DNA of 64,000 nucleotides from Pyrinomonadaceae bacterium (GTDB lineage Bacteria; Acidobacteriota; Blastocatellia; Pyrinomonadales; Pyrinomonadaceae). The translations under genes were made by a program, and so were the position numbers. The stretch lies in NCBI GenBank assembly GCA_025054715.1, contig JANWYH010000004.1, positions 122,553 to 186,552 of the forward strand, given 5' to 3'. Below the pieces are notes generated by a model. It made no database searches, was not told the DNA's origin, and saw nothing but the letters and a program-made list of their open reading frames with translations. Shown here piece after piece: positions 27,761-37,205 of this stretch (position 1 is the first letter of the stretch; each line of letters starts with the position of its first letter).

Positions 27761-28540
27761 TTACATGCCTATAAACTCAATTCTCCTGTTGCGACTGGTA
27801 AAGCCATGCTTTCTAGCAAGTCGAAAATAAAGTTCTAGCCCCTTCAACATAGAATCTTCTACTTCATAAGCTATGTTTTCTAAATAAGAAATAAATTCTT
27901 CCCTGCTTAAACCTATGCCTTGATAATTAGAAACTATTTCTTCTAAGTGCTCTAACCCTTCATCTCTCGCAGAGGCAAAGTCTATACTGCAAGAATCTCT
28001 TTTTGTCATCCACATAGCAAACACAAATCCAAGACCAGTAAAATCATGCCAAAGCTTGGCCAAATCGAACTTTTTACAATCTTGAATCATAAGAGCGGGA
28101 TCTCCAATAATTAATGCTGCATCGGCTTTCTCCAGCATTTCTTTAGGATCCGGCTTGAATACCATCCACTCAGGCTCAAATCCAAGAAACTCCAGAAAAA
28201 TAATCTTCGTTAGAACTGCAGAAGTCTTGGATGAAATATCCAAGGCTACCTTTCTAGCGTTTTGCAATTCGCAACCATTTGTAATTATGCAAACGCTACC
28301 TACAGATTGCCTCGCCCCAATGCAAACATCGGAAACGAGCTTTACGCCTTCAATCTCTTGGTATGCAACGATTGGAACAAGAGCAAAATCAACTTTATCT
28401 TGAGCAAGTAGTTCGGCAGAACGAGCAGGAGCATTATCCAGAATAAGCTCATACTTACCTCGATTTTGCCCGTAAATAAAAGACCAGATAAGCGGTGCGG
28501 TATTTGAATAACTTGAAGCTGAAAGACGCTCAGCTCTCAC
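27761..28540 (-). CDS. mqnA: Chorismate dehydratase MqnA
   Basis: MqnA dehydrates chorismate to 3-enolpyruvylbenzoate, the first step of the futalosine pathway. The N-terminus SASSYSNTAPLIWSF, then VDFALVPIVAYQEIEGVKLV and SSKTSAVLTKIIF match the family; so does ALIIGDPALMIQD near residue 145. At 259 residues it is a little short but complete. The start is a GTG at 28540 that overlaps the upstream acetyltransferase gene by 11 nt. Co-location with mqnC indicates menaquinone as a respiratory quinone. Confidence 0.9.
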   Translation of the reverse strand: MRAERLSASSYSNTAPLIWSFIYGQNRGKYELILDNAPARSAELLAQDKVDFALVPIVAYQEIEGVKLVSDVCIGARQSVGSVCIITNGCELQNARKVALDISSKTSAVLTKIIFLEFLGFEPEWMVFKPDPKEMLEKADAALIIGDPALMIQDCKKFDLAKLWHDFTGLGFVFAMWMTKRDSCSIDFASARDEGLEHLEEIVSNYQGIGLSREEFISYLENIAYEVEDSMLKGLELYFRLARKHGFTSRNRRIEFIGM

Positions 28541-28823
28541 CTTCTTCTAAAACGTCCGGGAAATTACTCTCTATTTGAACTTTCGCAAATGGACAAAGCG
28601 GACAAATTTTCAAACCACTCTGCCGAGCATACTCTACACTTGCTCTAACAAGACTCTTTCCCATGCCAGCTCCGCGAAACGGCTTCTCAACAAATGTGTG
28701 ATCGATACTTATCTTTTTCCCCGAAAGCAAAGTATAAGCAAGCTCCCCTGCACGGTTTCCGCTTTCTTCTATCACAAATTCACCGCCGCTATCCGTCTTA
28801 AAGTGCTTTATCTCAATCAACAT
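28530..28823 (-). CDS. Small GNAT-type N-acetyltransferase (COG2388-like)
   Basis: A 97-residue protein with the compact acetyltransferase core of the YjdJ/COG2388 type: GELAYTLLSGKKISIDHTFV, then the acetyl-CoA loop PFRGAGMGKSLVRASVEYA (about residues 49-67) and ICPLCPFAKVQIE at the end, which is typical of the group. The substrate is unknown. It overlaps mqnA by 11 nt, so it is translated with the menaquinone genes; a functional link is not evident. Confidence 0.85.
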   Translation of the reverse strand: MLIEIKHFKTDSGGEFVIEESGNRAGELAYTLLSGKKISIDHTFVEKPFRGAGMGKSLVRASVEYARQSGLKICPLCPFAKVQIESNFPDVLEEGES

Positions 28824-28889
28824 ATTAGAAGTTTAATTCACCGAACCAAAAAGCTCAAAACTCCATCTTAAAGACACGAAGATTTTTTC

Positions 28890-28918
28890 TTGTAATTCTT
28901 TAAGTTTTACTGTATAAA
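28890..28918 (+). promoter_or_regulatory. Candidate sigma-70 promoter for the GY-repeat gene
   Basis: TTGTAA (28890-28895), a 17-nt spacer and TATAAA (28913-28918). Both boxes are close to consensus and the spacing is ideal. The leader to the ATG at 28955 would be about 30 nt. Confidence 0.6.
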
Positions 28919-28954
28919 TCTAAGTAAGTTTTGAATTTCTGGAAAAGGAGAAAG

Positions 28955-29899
28955 ATGATGAAAAGAAAACTTCTATCTACTTTCTGGACTGTAGCCCTTG
29001 TATTGAATGGCTTTCTGATACTAACTTTTGAAACTCTCTCTCAAGAACTTGCTATTTACAGAGGATACCGAACTGGTTATTCAGATGGCTACACAGCTGG
29101 TTACACAGATGCGACCAAAGCATTATCAAAAGATTACGAAAGACACCAAGCATACAAACAAGCCGATCGTAACTATAAACCAGAAATTGGTTCTATAGAA
29201 GACTACAAGGACGGCTATCGTCAAGGGTTTGAAAAAGGATACGATGACGGCTACGCCAGACTCCCATTTAACAGCGAAGTCCCTGAAAATTTAACAAAAC
29301 GAACCTCCATAAAGGTAGGCCTAAAAGATGAAACCACTAAAGCAGACTCCAAAAACGATGTTATCGTGATACCCGCCGATACTGAGCTAATCATAGAACT
29401 TCAGCAAGAAGTATCTACGGAAAAAAATCAAGAAGGCGATAAATTCATCGCTAAAGTTCTATCCCCTAGCCAACTTCAAGGCGCTCTGATAGAGGGAAGA
29501 ATAAATAAAATTCAAAAGCCTGGCAGAATAAAGAGAAGAGCCGAAATGTTACTTTCTTTTGACATAATAAGACTAAATGACACTCGCTGGGCAAACTACA
29601 ATGCTATGGTCATAGAAGTTCTACCCTTGAAAGGAGATAACGTAAAGCGGGTGAATAATGAAGGAACTGTCGAAGGGAAAAGCTCAGTTAAGGAAGATGC
29701 AATAAAGGTTGGAGCTTCCGCTAGCGTTGGGGCTGTAACTGGTGGAGTAATCGGTGGTCCAGTTGGAGTAGCTGTCGGAGCGGGCGTAGGCGCAGCCTTC
29801 GGATTAGGAACAATTTTTGTTGAAAAAGGTAAACACATAAAATTAGCCAAAGGGCAACAACTTAGAATAAGAACTGCTTACGAAACCAGGATAAGATGA
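28955..29899 (+). CDS. Exported GY-repeat protein with C-terminal glycine zipper
   Basis: I do not recognise a named family for the whole protein. After a signal peptide (MMKRKLLSTFWTVALVLNGF onward), residues about 35-105 carry two clusters of a GY(x2)GY-type repeat (YRGYRTGYSDGYTAGYTDA, then YKDGYRQGFEKGYDDGYA). A middle domain of about 100 residues includes VIPADTELIIELQQEVST, typical of surface or conjugation-type modules. Near residues 245-285 is a glycine zipper (GASVGAVTGGVIGGPVGVAV), a feature of membrane-inserting or oligomeric envelope proteins. AAGGAG is 4 nt before the ATG at 28955 (7 nt before one at 28958). The stop overlaps the next gene by ATGA. Confidence 0.6.
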   Translation: MMKRKLLSTFWTVALVLNGFLILTFETLSQELAIYRGYRTGYSDGYTAGYTDATKALSKDYERHQAYKQADRNYKPEIGSIEDYKDGYRQGFEKGYDDGYARLPFNSEVPENLTKRTSIKVGLKDETTKADSKNDVIVIPADTELIIELQQEVSTEKNQEGDKFIAKVLSPSQLQGALIEGRINKIQKPGRIKRRAEMLLSFDIIRLNDTRWANYNAMVIEVLPLKGDNVKRVNNEGTVEGKSSVKEDAIKVGASASVGAVTGGVIGGPVGVAVGAGVGAAFGLGTIFVEKGKHIKLAKGQQLRIRTAYETRIR

Positions 29900-30672
29900 A
29901 AATCATTACTCTACTCACCGACTTTGGCACTAGAGACTACTTCGTCGGTGCAATGAAAGGAGTAATCCTTTCTATAAACCCAAACGTGAACATAATTGAC
30001 ATATCTCATGAAATAGAACCCCAAAGAATCCGTTCAGGTGCTTTCGTTCTTGAAAATTCATACAGCTACTTTCCAAAAGGAACCATTCACGTTGCTGTAA
30101 TTGATCCAGGCGTAGGTTCTCAAAGAAGAGCCATCTTAGTCCAAACGGAAGACTACTTCTTTATAGCTCCAGACAATGGAATTCTTAGCTTTATCCTAAC
30201 GAAGTCTAAAAATCCAAAAGTTTTTTCCCTAGAAGATGAAAATTACTTTCTTAAAAACCCAAGCAGCACCTTCCATGGAAGAGACATCTTCGCGCCTGTA
30301 GCCGCTCATCTTTCAAAAGGCGTCTCACCCAGCTCTTTCGGTAAATTCATAAATGATCCAGTCATTATTGAATCCTACGCACCACAATTTATTAGCTACG
30401 GCAGGTTCATCGGAAGAGTCATTCACATTGACAGATTCGGTAACCTCATCACTAACTTCAAGGCAGAAAATTTACCAAAAAGATTTGTTCTAAGGATAGG
30501 AGACTTCACGATTGACAAACACTTAAAATTCTACTCACAAGCCCAAACAGACGAACCATTTTCCATAGTGGGAAGCGCCGGACTTTTGGAAATCTCCGTC
30601 TTCAAAGGTTCTGCAAAACAAATTCTAGGAGCTTCAATAGACCAAGCCGTTGAACTACAAACCATAGAATAA
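29896..30672 (+). CDS. SAM hydroxide adenosyltransferase (DUF62 family)
   Basis: This family hydrolyses S-adenosylmethionine with hydroxide to adenosine and methionine, related to the fluorinase/chlorinase. The N-terminal motif ITLLTDFGTRDYFVGAMKGV (residues 3-22) is diagnostic, together with DISHEIEPQRIRSGAFVL, VIDPGVGS (about 73-80), APDNGILSFI and FHGRDIFAPVAA. The C-terminal beta domain starts near VIHIDRFGNLITN. Length 258 is normal. It overlaps the GY-repeat gene by 4 nt, so expression is probably coupled. The large insert with halogenase function is not seen, so ordinary SAM hydrolysis is likely. Confidence 0.9.
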   Translation: MKIITLLTDFGTRDYFVGAMKGVILSINPNVNIIDISHEIEPQRIRSGAFVLENSYSYFPKGTIHVAVIDPGVGSQRRAILVQTEDYFFIAPDNGILSFILTKSKNPKVFSLEDENYFLKNPSSTFHGRDIFAPVAAHLSKGVSPSSFGKFINDPVIIESYAPQFISYGRFIGRVIHIDRFGNLITNFKAENLPKRFVLRIGDFTIDKHLKFYSQAQTDEPFSIVGSAGLLEISVFKGSAKQILGASIDQAVELQTIE

Positions 30673-30767
30673 ACTCAAGATGTCTTCTTGTCAGCGATCG
30701 CTTTATTTTGTTATCTTTTAATTAGTGAGCCAATAAAAAGGCAAATTCTTGAGCGAGAAAAAAGACT

Positions 30768-31916
30768 ATGGTATCAGAAAAGGAAGTTTCAACCTCGACG
30801 GCAGTAGCTGCTGGACTTAGAGGTGTAGTAGCAGCTCAAAGCTCAATCGGAGATGTTGACGGAGAACGTGGCATTTTAATCTACCAAGGTTACAATATCC
30901 ACGACCTTGCCGAGCATTCAACCTTCGAAGAAGTTATTTTTCTACTTTGGCACGGACGTCTGCCCAAGAGGCAAGAGCTAGAAAATTTGCAAGAGTCCAT
31001 ACGCGAAAACTACGAAATACCATCGGAAATAATCGAAATAATGAAGAGCTTTCCGAAAGATGCAAATCCGATGGATGTCTTACGAACAGCTGTTTCGGCT
31101 TTAGCTTTTTACGATAAGGAAGGCCTTAAAACTGATAGAGAAACAGCTCTTAAAACGGCGGTGAAATTGACGGCAAAAATAGGGCCGATCGTGGCCACAT
31201 GGGAAAGAATAAGAAGTGGCAAAGAAGTCATAAAACCAGATAAATCCTTGAACATAGCTGCCAACTTCCTTTATATGATGCGCGGTGAAAGAGCCGAAGA
31301 AGATGAAGAGCGTATCTTTGATGTGGCTTTGATACTACACGCCGATCACGAGCTTAACGCTTCAACTTTTACTACAAGAGTCGTAGCCGGAACTTTAGCA
31401 GACATGTATGGAGCGGTCACAGCCGGAATAGCAGCTTTGTCAGGGCCTCTTCACGGCGGGGCAAATACTGCTGTTATGAAGATGCTCCTTGAAATAGGCA
31501 GCGTCGAAAACGTCGAAAAATGGTTAGAAAATGCCTTAGCCCTGAAGCAAAAGGTAATGGGATTTGGTCACGCAGTTTACAAAACAGAAGACCCACGTGC
31601 CACTTGGCTTAGGAAATTCTCGCGTCAAATGGGAGAAAAGAAAGGTGAAACCAAATGGTTCGAGATTTCACAAAAGCTAGAAAAACTCATGCTCGAAAAA
31701 AAAGGGCTTTATCCAAACGTAGATTTCTATTCAGCTTCGACATACTACCTAATGGGAATACCTCTTGATCAATACACACCGATTTTCGCAGTGTCACGCA
31801 TTTCAGGCTGGACAGGACACGTATTAGAGCAGTACGCAAATAATAAGCTGATTCGCCCACGTGCAGAATATATTGGACCGCGTGGTTTAACCTACGTTCC
31901 GATCAATCAGCGCTAA
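30768..31916 (+). CDS. gltA: Citrate synthase (or 2-methylcitrate synthase)
   Basis: The enzyme condenses oxaloacetate with acetyl-CoA (or propionyl-CoA). Catalytic residues visible: the first His in ALSGPLHGGANTAV (about residue 225), the second in GFGHAVYKTEDPRA (about 264-277), and the Asp in NVDFYSASTYY (about 325). At 382 residues it is the short type I/II form that cannot be separated from 2-methylcitrate synthase by eye. No prpB/prpD neighbour was found, which favours citrate synthase. It has 21 nt before the oligopeptidase gene and may share a transcript. Confidence 0.9.
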   Translation: MVSEKEVSTSTAVAAGLRGVVAAQSSIGDVDGERGILIYQGYNIHDLAEHSTFEEVIFLLWHGRLPKRQELENLQESIRENYEIPSEIIEIMKSFPKDANPMDVLRTAVSALAFYDKEGLKTDRETALKTAVKLTAKIGPIVATWERIRSGKEVIKPDKSLNIAANFLYMMRGERAEEDEERIFDVALILHADHELNASTFTTRVVAGTLADMYGAVTAGIAALSGPLHGGANTAVMKMLLEIGSVENVEKWLENALALKQKVMGFGHAVYKTEDPRATWLRKFSRQMGEKKGETKWFEISQKLEKLMLEKKGLYPNVDFYSASTYYLMGIPLDQYTPIFAVSRISGWTGHVLEQYANNKLIRPRAEYIGPRGLTYVPINQR

Positions 31917-31937
31917 ATATCAAAAAGGAATTCTAAG

Positions 31938-34049
31938 ATGAAACTCTACAGCCTTATGCTTTTGTTATTAGGAATTTCGCTTATGACCCTGCAACAAGAA
32001 CTGCCTAAACCTCCAGTAGCTAAAAAGGAACCGAAGGTTCTGAAAATACACGGTTACGAACTCATAGACAATTACGCATGGCTCAGAGACAGAAATGAAA
32101 CAAAAAGACCAGAAATTATTGAATATCTCCAAGCAGAAAACGCTTATACTGAAGCTTACATGAAACCCTACAAAGAGCTAATTGAAACCCTATACAAGGA
32201 AATGCTTGGAAGGATAAAACAAACCGACATCAGCGTTCCCTATAAGCTTGGTAAATACTGGTATTTTACACGCACCGAAGAAGGCAAGCAATATCCTATC
32301 TACATGAGAAGCACCCACAAAGACGGACAAGAAGCTGAAGTTTTGCTCGATCAAAATGAAATGGCTAAAAACTATAAATACTTCGCCATCGGCATTTTCA
32401 AACCAAGCGATGATGGAAACTTGCTGGCATTCTCAACTGATACCACCGGCTATCGGCAATATACGTTGCAAATAAAAGACTTAAAAACTGGCAAGCTTCT
32501 ACCTAACAAAATAGAAAGAGTAACCTCTGTAGAGTGGTCAAACGACGGAAAGTTCCTCTTTTACTCGCAAGAAGATCCCGTTTCTAAACGCTCCGATAAG
32601 GTCTGGAGACACGAAATAGCTACAGGTAAAAATGAGCTATTATACGAGGAAAAAGATGTTTTGTTTGTCGTTGGCGTAAGACGCTCGCGCGACCGAAAAA
32701 TGCTCTTTATAGGCTCTTTTGCCAAGACAATGAATGAGTTTAGGTATCTTCCTGCTGATAATCCCCTTGGAAAATGGAAAATCCTTGCCCCCCGTCGTGA
32801 AGGACATGAATATAGAGCCGATTTTAATAACGGCCAATTTTTCATTATAACAAACAAAGATGCTGAAAACTTTAAAGTCGTCCGTGCCCCATTAAACGCC
32901 CCAAGCGAAGAAAATTGGGTTGATTTCATACCTCATAACCCGAAAGTCAAAATAGAAAATATAGATTTTTTCAAAGATTATGCCGTAGTTTCAGAAACTG
33001 AAAATGGATTAGAGTATTTGAGAGTAGTTGATCTTAACAACAATCAATCATCTCGTAGAATTCCGACACCGGAAGAAGTTTACACGATAAACCTTGACTT
33101 TAACCCCGAGCACGACACGCAAGTTATCAGATATAACTACTCTTCCATGATAACCCCGCTTTCGACTTACGAATATGATTTCAAAACCGGCAAAAGCACT
33201 CTACTAAAGCAACAAGAAATTCCATCAGGATATGACAAAAATCAGTACGAAACCAAAAGAGTCTGGGCAATAGCTCGCGACGGAACAAAAGTGCCTATCT
33301 CAATGGTCTGGAAAAAAGGCGTAAAATTTGATGGAAGCGCCCCAATGCTGCTTTACGCCTACGGGAGCTATGGAATCTCCATGACCCCGAACTTTTCCAT
33401 TGCCCGTCTTAGCCTCCTAGATAGAGGCATGATCTATGCTATAGCTCACGTTAGAGGAGGTTCTGAACTAGGCGAAAAATGGCGACAAGAAGGCAGAATG
33501 TTCAAAAAACTCAACACTTTCTATGACTTCATAGATTGCGCAAAATGGCTCATTGAAAATAAATACACTTCTAGCGATCGTTTAGTCATTCAAGGCGGAA
33601 GCGCTGGCGGAATGCTTATGGGCGGCGTCGTAAACATGGCTCCTAATCTTTTCAAAGCTGCAATACTGCAAGTTCCCTTCGTTGACGTGATAAACACAAT
33701 GCTTGACGATACACTCCCACTTACAACAGAAGAATGGATAGAATGGGGAAACCCACATGAAAAAGAAGCTTTTGACTACATGATAAAGTATTCTCCTTAC
33801 GACAACATAAAGCCGCAAAACTACCCAAGTATGTTAGTTGAAATCTCACTTTACGATAGCCAAGTTCCCTATTGGGAAGGCGCAAAGTTTGTTGCTAAAG
33901 TAAGGGAGATGAAAACCGACAATAACATCGTCCTTCTCAAAACCAACATGAGCGCAGGACACGGAGGAGCTTCGGGTAGATACGATAGATTAAAAGAAAT
34001 AGCCTTCACTTACTCTTATGCTCTTTCACAAGTAGGAATAACAAAGTAA
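31938..34049 (+). CDS. Exported prolyl oligopeptidase-family serine peptidase (S9A, oligopeptidase B-like)
   Basis: A signal sequence (MKLYSLMLLLLGISLM) precedes a seven-bladed propeller and an alpha/beta hydrolase domain. The catalytic Ser is Ser555 in IQGGSAGGMLMGGV, the Asp lies in EISLYDSQVPYWEGAK (near 645), and the His is in NMSAGHGGASGRYDR (near 680). The close YDNIKPQNYPSMLVE and GGSELGEKWRQEGRM segments are typical of oligopeptidase B. It cleaves short peptides, after Pro or basic residues; specificity is not readable. Ribosome site AAGGA 8 nt before the ATG. The 703-residue length is normal. Confidence 0.92.
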   Translation: MKLYSLMLLLLGISLMTLQQELPKPPVAKKEPKVLKIHGYELIDNYAWLRDRNETKRPEIIEYLQAENAYTEAYMKPYKELIETLYKEMLGRIKQTDISVPYKLGKYWYFTRTEEGKQYPIYMRSTHKDGQEAEVLLDQNEMAKNYKYFAIGIFKPSDDGNLLAFSTDTTGYRQYTLQIKDLKTGKLLPNKIERVTSVEWSNDGKFLFYSQEDPVSKRSDKVWRHEIATGKNELLYEEKDVLFVVGVRRSRDRKMLFIGSFAKTMNEFRYLPADNPLGKWKILAPRREGHEYRADFNNGQFFIITNKDAENFKVVRAPLNAPSEENWVDFIPHNPKVKIENIDFFKDYAVVSETENGLEYLRVVDLNNNQSSRRIPTPEEVYTINLDFNPEHDTQVIRYNYSSMITPLSTYEYDFKTGKSTLLKQQEIPSGYDKNQYETKRVWAIARDGTKVPISMVWKKGVKFDGSAPMLLYAYGSYGISMTPNFSIARLSLLDRGMIYAIAHVRGGSELGEKWRQEGRMFKKLNTFYDFIDCAKWLIENKYTSSDRLVIQGGSAGGMLMGGVVNMAPNLFKAAILQVPFVDVINTMLDDTLPLTTEEWIEWGNPHEKEAFDYMIKYSPYDNIKPQNYPSMLVEISLYDSQVPYWEGAKFVAKVREMKTDNNIVLLKTNMSAGHGGASGRYDRLKEIAFTYSYALSQVGITK

Positions 34050-34178
34050 GTCAAAAGCGAATCTTTTTGTTTAACAGACAAAAAATATCTTGTATTGTGT
34101 TTAGATTTTGCTTATACTAATAGAGGCCTTACGAAGGGTCAAGGCACAGGGACACTAGAAAAGGGAGAAAAGAAAATA

Positions 34179-35801
34179 ATGCTTACAATTGCAGTGCTGC
34201 TATGCTTAGTTATTTTAGCGTTTATCAGTTTTTTGCAAATTTCTAAACTAAAAAAAGACTTTGAAAGAAACCTAGAACTAGAACGTAAGCGCTTTAAAGA
34301 GGCTGAAAAACAAATAGTTGAGCTTAAGGAGAAGTTAGAAGAAAAGGAAGAAGCAAACAAAGCCTTAAGAGAGAGCCGTGAAAAACTACGTCGAGCTTTA
34401 TATCATGACCCCTTGACTAACCTGCCAAGAAGAGAGCTTTTTCAAGAAAATCTTAAGTTCTTTTTCGAGAAACGCAGAGCATCTCGTTTTGGTCAAGATT
34501 TTGGCGTTATTATTTGTGAGCTTGGAAGACTCAAAAAAATCAATGAAGCCCTTGGCAACATAATAGGAGATAAGATACTTAAAGAAGCAGCAGAAAGACT
34601 GAAGGACTTTATTAGAGACGGCGACTTTATTGCTAGATTTGAAGGAACGAAGTTCGGCATTATTTTGTCGAATTGCGATGAAAGTGAGCTTAAAAGAATT
34701 TTAGATTTATTAATCCACAAACTCCAGCAGCCATATAAGTTTCGAGAACAAGAAGTTCGAATAAATCCCTTCTTTGGAGGAGTTTTGGTAAGTGAAGTTT
34801 ATTCACAAGCAAACGAAGTCTTAAGAAACGCTGAACTTGCCTTACAAGATGCAAAAGAGAAAAACAGAAACTATGCAATCTTCAGTAAAGAAATGCATTC
34901 AAGGCTACTTCAAGCTCACGAATTTGAGATAGAAATTCAAAATGCATTGAAGAAAAACGAGTTTACACTTTATTTCCAACCTATTGTTTCTTTGCAGACC
35001 TTACTTCTATCTGGCTTCGAAGTTCTTATTCGCTGGAATCACCCGAAAAGAGGACTTGTTCCACCGTCTGAATTCATAAGCTTTTCGGAAAAGGTCGGCT
35101 TAATTGAGCCAATAACCTATTGGATTTTAAGACAAGCATGCAAAAAGCTTTTTTACTGGCAGGACCTAATGCCTGAGCTTACAATCAGCGTCAACCTATC
35201 AGGAACACATTTTTCAAAGGACGATCTTTTTAAGGAAGTAGAAAAAATAATCTATGAATCGAATATTACTCCAAGTAGTTTGAAACTTGAACTGACGGAA
35301 AGTGAAATAATGGAAGATGCGGAAAAGGCAGTTGAAACTTTGAAAAAGTTCAAAGCACTTGGAACTCAAATAATGATAGACGATTTTGGAACTGGCTATT
35401 CTAGTTTAAGTTATCTTCACAAGTTTTCGGTTGATACGCTCAAAATTGATCGATCCTTCGTGAGCGGAATAGAAGAATCTTCAGAAAATGCAGCCATAGT
35501 TCGCACGATCGTATCTCTCGCAAAGGGATTAGGTCTTAGCGTAGTCGCAGAAGGAATTGAAAACATACATCAGCTCGAATACTTAAGAAGCCTCAGCTGT
35601 CAGATGGGACAAGGTTTTCTATTTTCAAAACCGTTACCGGCAGAAAAAGCTGAAAAACTTCTTTTCGATAAGGTAAATTGGCAACATCTTATGGGTATAC
35701 CTTCTGCTCAAAAGCCATTCATCTTTAAGGAAGAGGTGGAAAAACCAAATACTCAAAATGTCCCCCTTCTTCTAGAATTTGAGGAGGGTAAAGTACAGTA
35801 G
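34179..35801 (+). CDS. Membrane-anchored degenerate GGDEF/EAL protein
   Basis: A single N-terminal hydrophobic helix (MLTIAVLLCLVILAFISFLQ) and a charged coiled coil (about residues 25-75) precede a GGDEF-like domain (about 80-240). Its catalytic motif reads FEGTKFGI, so GG(D/E)EF is lost and diguanylate cyclase activity is doubtful. The EAL domain (about 265-510) keeps a recognisable form: GFEVLIRWNHP (EVL replacing EAL), then LKLELTESEIMED and IMIDDFGTGYSSLSYLHKF. It may therefore degrade or bind c-di-GMP. I put the start at ATG 34179 with GGAG 11 nt upstream rather than an earlier in-frame start. The gene follows the peptidase by 130 nt. Confidence 0.85.
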   Translation: MLTIAVLLCLVILAFISFLQISKLKKDFERNLELERKRFKEAEKQIVELKEKLEEKEEANKALRESREKLRRALYHDPLTNLPRRELFQENLKFFFEKRRASRFGQDFGVIICELGRLKKINEALGNIIGDKILKEAAERLKDFIRDGDFIARFEGTKFGIILSNCDESELKRILDLLIHKLQQPYKFREQEVRINPFFGGVLVSEVYSQANEVLRNAELALQDAKEKNRNYAIFSKEMHSRLLQAHEFEIEIQNALKKNEFTLYFQPIVSLQTLLLSGFEVLIRWNHPKRGLVPPSEFISFSEKVGLIEPITYWILRQACKKLFYWQDLMPELTISVNLSGTHFSKDDLFKEVEKIIYESNITPSSLKLELTESEIMEDAEKAVETLKKFKALGTQIMIDDFGTGYSSLSYLHKFSVDTLKIDRSFVSGIEESSENAAIVRTIVSLAKGLGLSVVAEGIENIHQLEYLRSLSCQMGQGFLFSKPLPAEKAEKLLFDKVNWQHLMGIPSAQKPFIFKEEVEKPNTQNVPLLLEFEEGKVQ

Positions 35802-37205
35802 CTATTTTTGAACATGAACTTTTGGCTTTGCATCGAGAGGAAAAGCTGTTTCATAAACATTTGAAAGATTAAGCAGCAAATCTTCAGCCCAATATTTTCC
35901 GAGTATCTGCAGGCCTATAGGTAAACTTTCTTTTGACACGCCGCAGGGAATCGAAATCGCTGGTATTCCAACCAAATTAGCGGTAACAGTGTAAATATCA
36001 CTAAGATACATCGAAAGCGGATCATCAGTTTTTTCACCGATGCGAAAAGCCGTAGTTGGAGATGTTGGCATCACTATACAATCGCATTTATCAAAGGCTG
36101 CTTGGAAGTCCCTTTTCAGCAAGGTTCTCACCTTTTGCGCCTTTGCATAATATGCGTCGTAGTAGCCGCTTGACAAAACATAAGTTCCTAACATGATCCT
36201 ACGCTTTACTTCCTCTCCAAAACCTTCCTCTCTCGTTTTGTAATACATCTGCCTTAGTTCATTAACACCTTCAGCACGAAATCCATAACGAACGCCATCA
36301 TATCTTGCAAGGTTTGACGATGCTTCAGCCGTTGCTATTATGTAATAAACGGCAATGCCATATTTAAGCAATGGCAAGTCTATTTCAACTATTTCCGTCC
36401 CCAGCGAAGCAAAACCCTCAATGGCTTTCTCAACTGCCGATTTCACCTCCGAGTCGAGCCCTCCGCTAAAAAGAAGTCGTGGCACGCCTATTTTAACGCC
36501 CTTTATGTCTCTATCAAGCAGCTTTAGATACTCAGGCACTCTAACATCTGCACTCGTAGCATCTTTTTCGTCTCTTCCAGATATAACCTCGAGAACTTGA
36601 GCCACGTCGCGAACCTTTTTCCCGAGCACCCCTATCTGATCCAAAGAAGAACCAAATGCTACTAATCCGTATCTTGAAACTCTGCCATAAGTTGGCTTTA
36701 TACCGACAACACCACAAAAAGCAGCAGGTTGACGCACCGAGCCTCCCGTATCTGATCCAAGCGCCACCCTTACTATACCAGCAGCTACAGCTGCAGCGGA
36801 ACCGCCTGAGCTTCCACCTGGAACTCGTTCTATGTCCCAAGGGTTCTTAACTAATCCGAATGCGGAATTCTCATTTGACGAGCCCATCGCAAACTCATCC
36901 ATGTTTGTCTTGCCAATAACTACCGCACCAGCCTTGTTTAATCTTTCAACTGCAGTAGCGTCATACTGAGGGCGATAACCCGATAAAATGCGAGAAGCAC
37001 AAGTTGTTTGAGTCCAACTGGTGCAAATGTTATCTTTTACAGCTATTGGTATTCCATGCAGTTTCCCGTGTGAATCTGCTCCTTCGAGCTTCTCAACTCT
37101 TCTAAGAGCATATTCACGATCTATGGTCAAAAATGCATTCAAAATACCATTAAGACGTTCAGCGTTTTCTATCGCTCTTTCAACCTCAACCCTGATTTCA
37201 CTCAT
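35802..37205 (-). CDS. gatA: Glutamyl-tRNA(Gln)/aspartyl-tRNA(Asn) amidotransferase subunit A
   Basis: GatA is the glutaminase/amidase subunit that transamidates mischarged tRNA. The amidase signature and Ser-cisSer-Lys triad are clear: [12 protein letters not shown] (catalytic Lys near residue 70), then [18 protein letters not shown] and [19 protein letters not shown] (near 145-165). Length about 467. I placed the start at the ATG overlapping the lipoprotein gene stop (ATGA at 37202-37205); a TTG at 37229 would add eight residues. gatC lies two genes upstream; gatB is not in the window. Confidence 0.95.
   Translation of the reverse strand: MSEIRVEVERAIENAERLNGILNAFLTIDREYALRRVEKLEGADSHGKLHGIPIAVKDNICTSWTQTTCASRILSGYRPQYDATAVERLNKAGAVVIGKTNMDEFAMGSSNENSAFGLVKNPWDIERVPGGSSGGSAAAVAAGIVRVALGSDTGGSVRQPAAFCGVVGIKPTYGRVSRYGLVAFGSSLDQIGVLGKKVRDVAQVLEVISGRDEKDATSADVRVPEYLKLLDRDIKGVKIGVPRLLFSGGLDSEVKSAVEKAIEGFASLGTEIVEIDLPLLKYGIAVYYIIATAEASSNLARYDGVRYGFRAEGVNELRQMYYKTREEGFGEEVKRRIMLGTYVLSSGYYDAYYAKAQKVRTLLKRDFQAAFDKCDCIVMPTSPTTAFRIGEKTDDPLSMYLSDIYTVTANLVGIPAISIPCGVSKESLPIGLQILGKYWAEDLLLNLSNVYETAFPLDAKPKVHVQK

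Noticed and set aside
30694..30701. GCGATCGC palindrome before gltA (HIP1-like)
   Set aside because: A single 8-mer copy is expected by chance; no cluster in the window.
34095..34178. Upstream in-frame start for the GGDEF/EAL protein
   Set aside because: The 28 extra residues are polar and precede a good membrane helix; GGAG fits the ATG at 34179 better.
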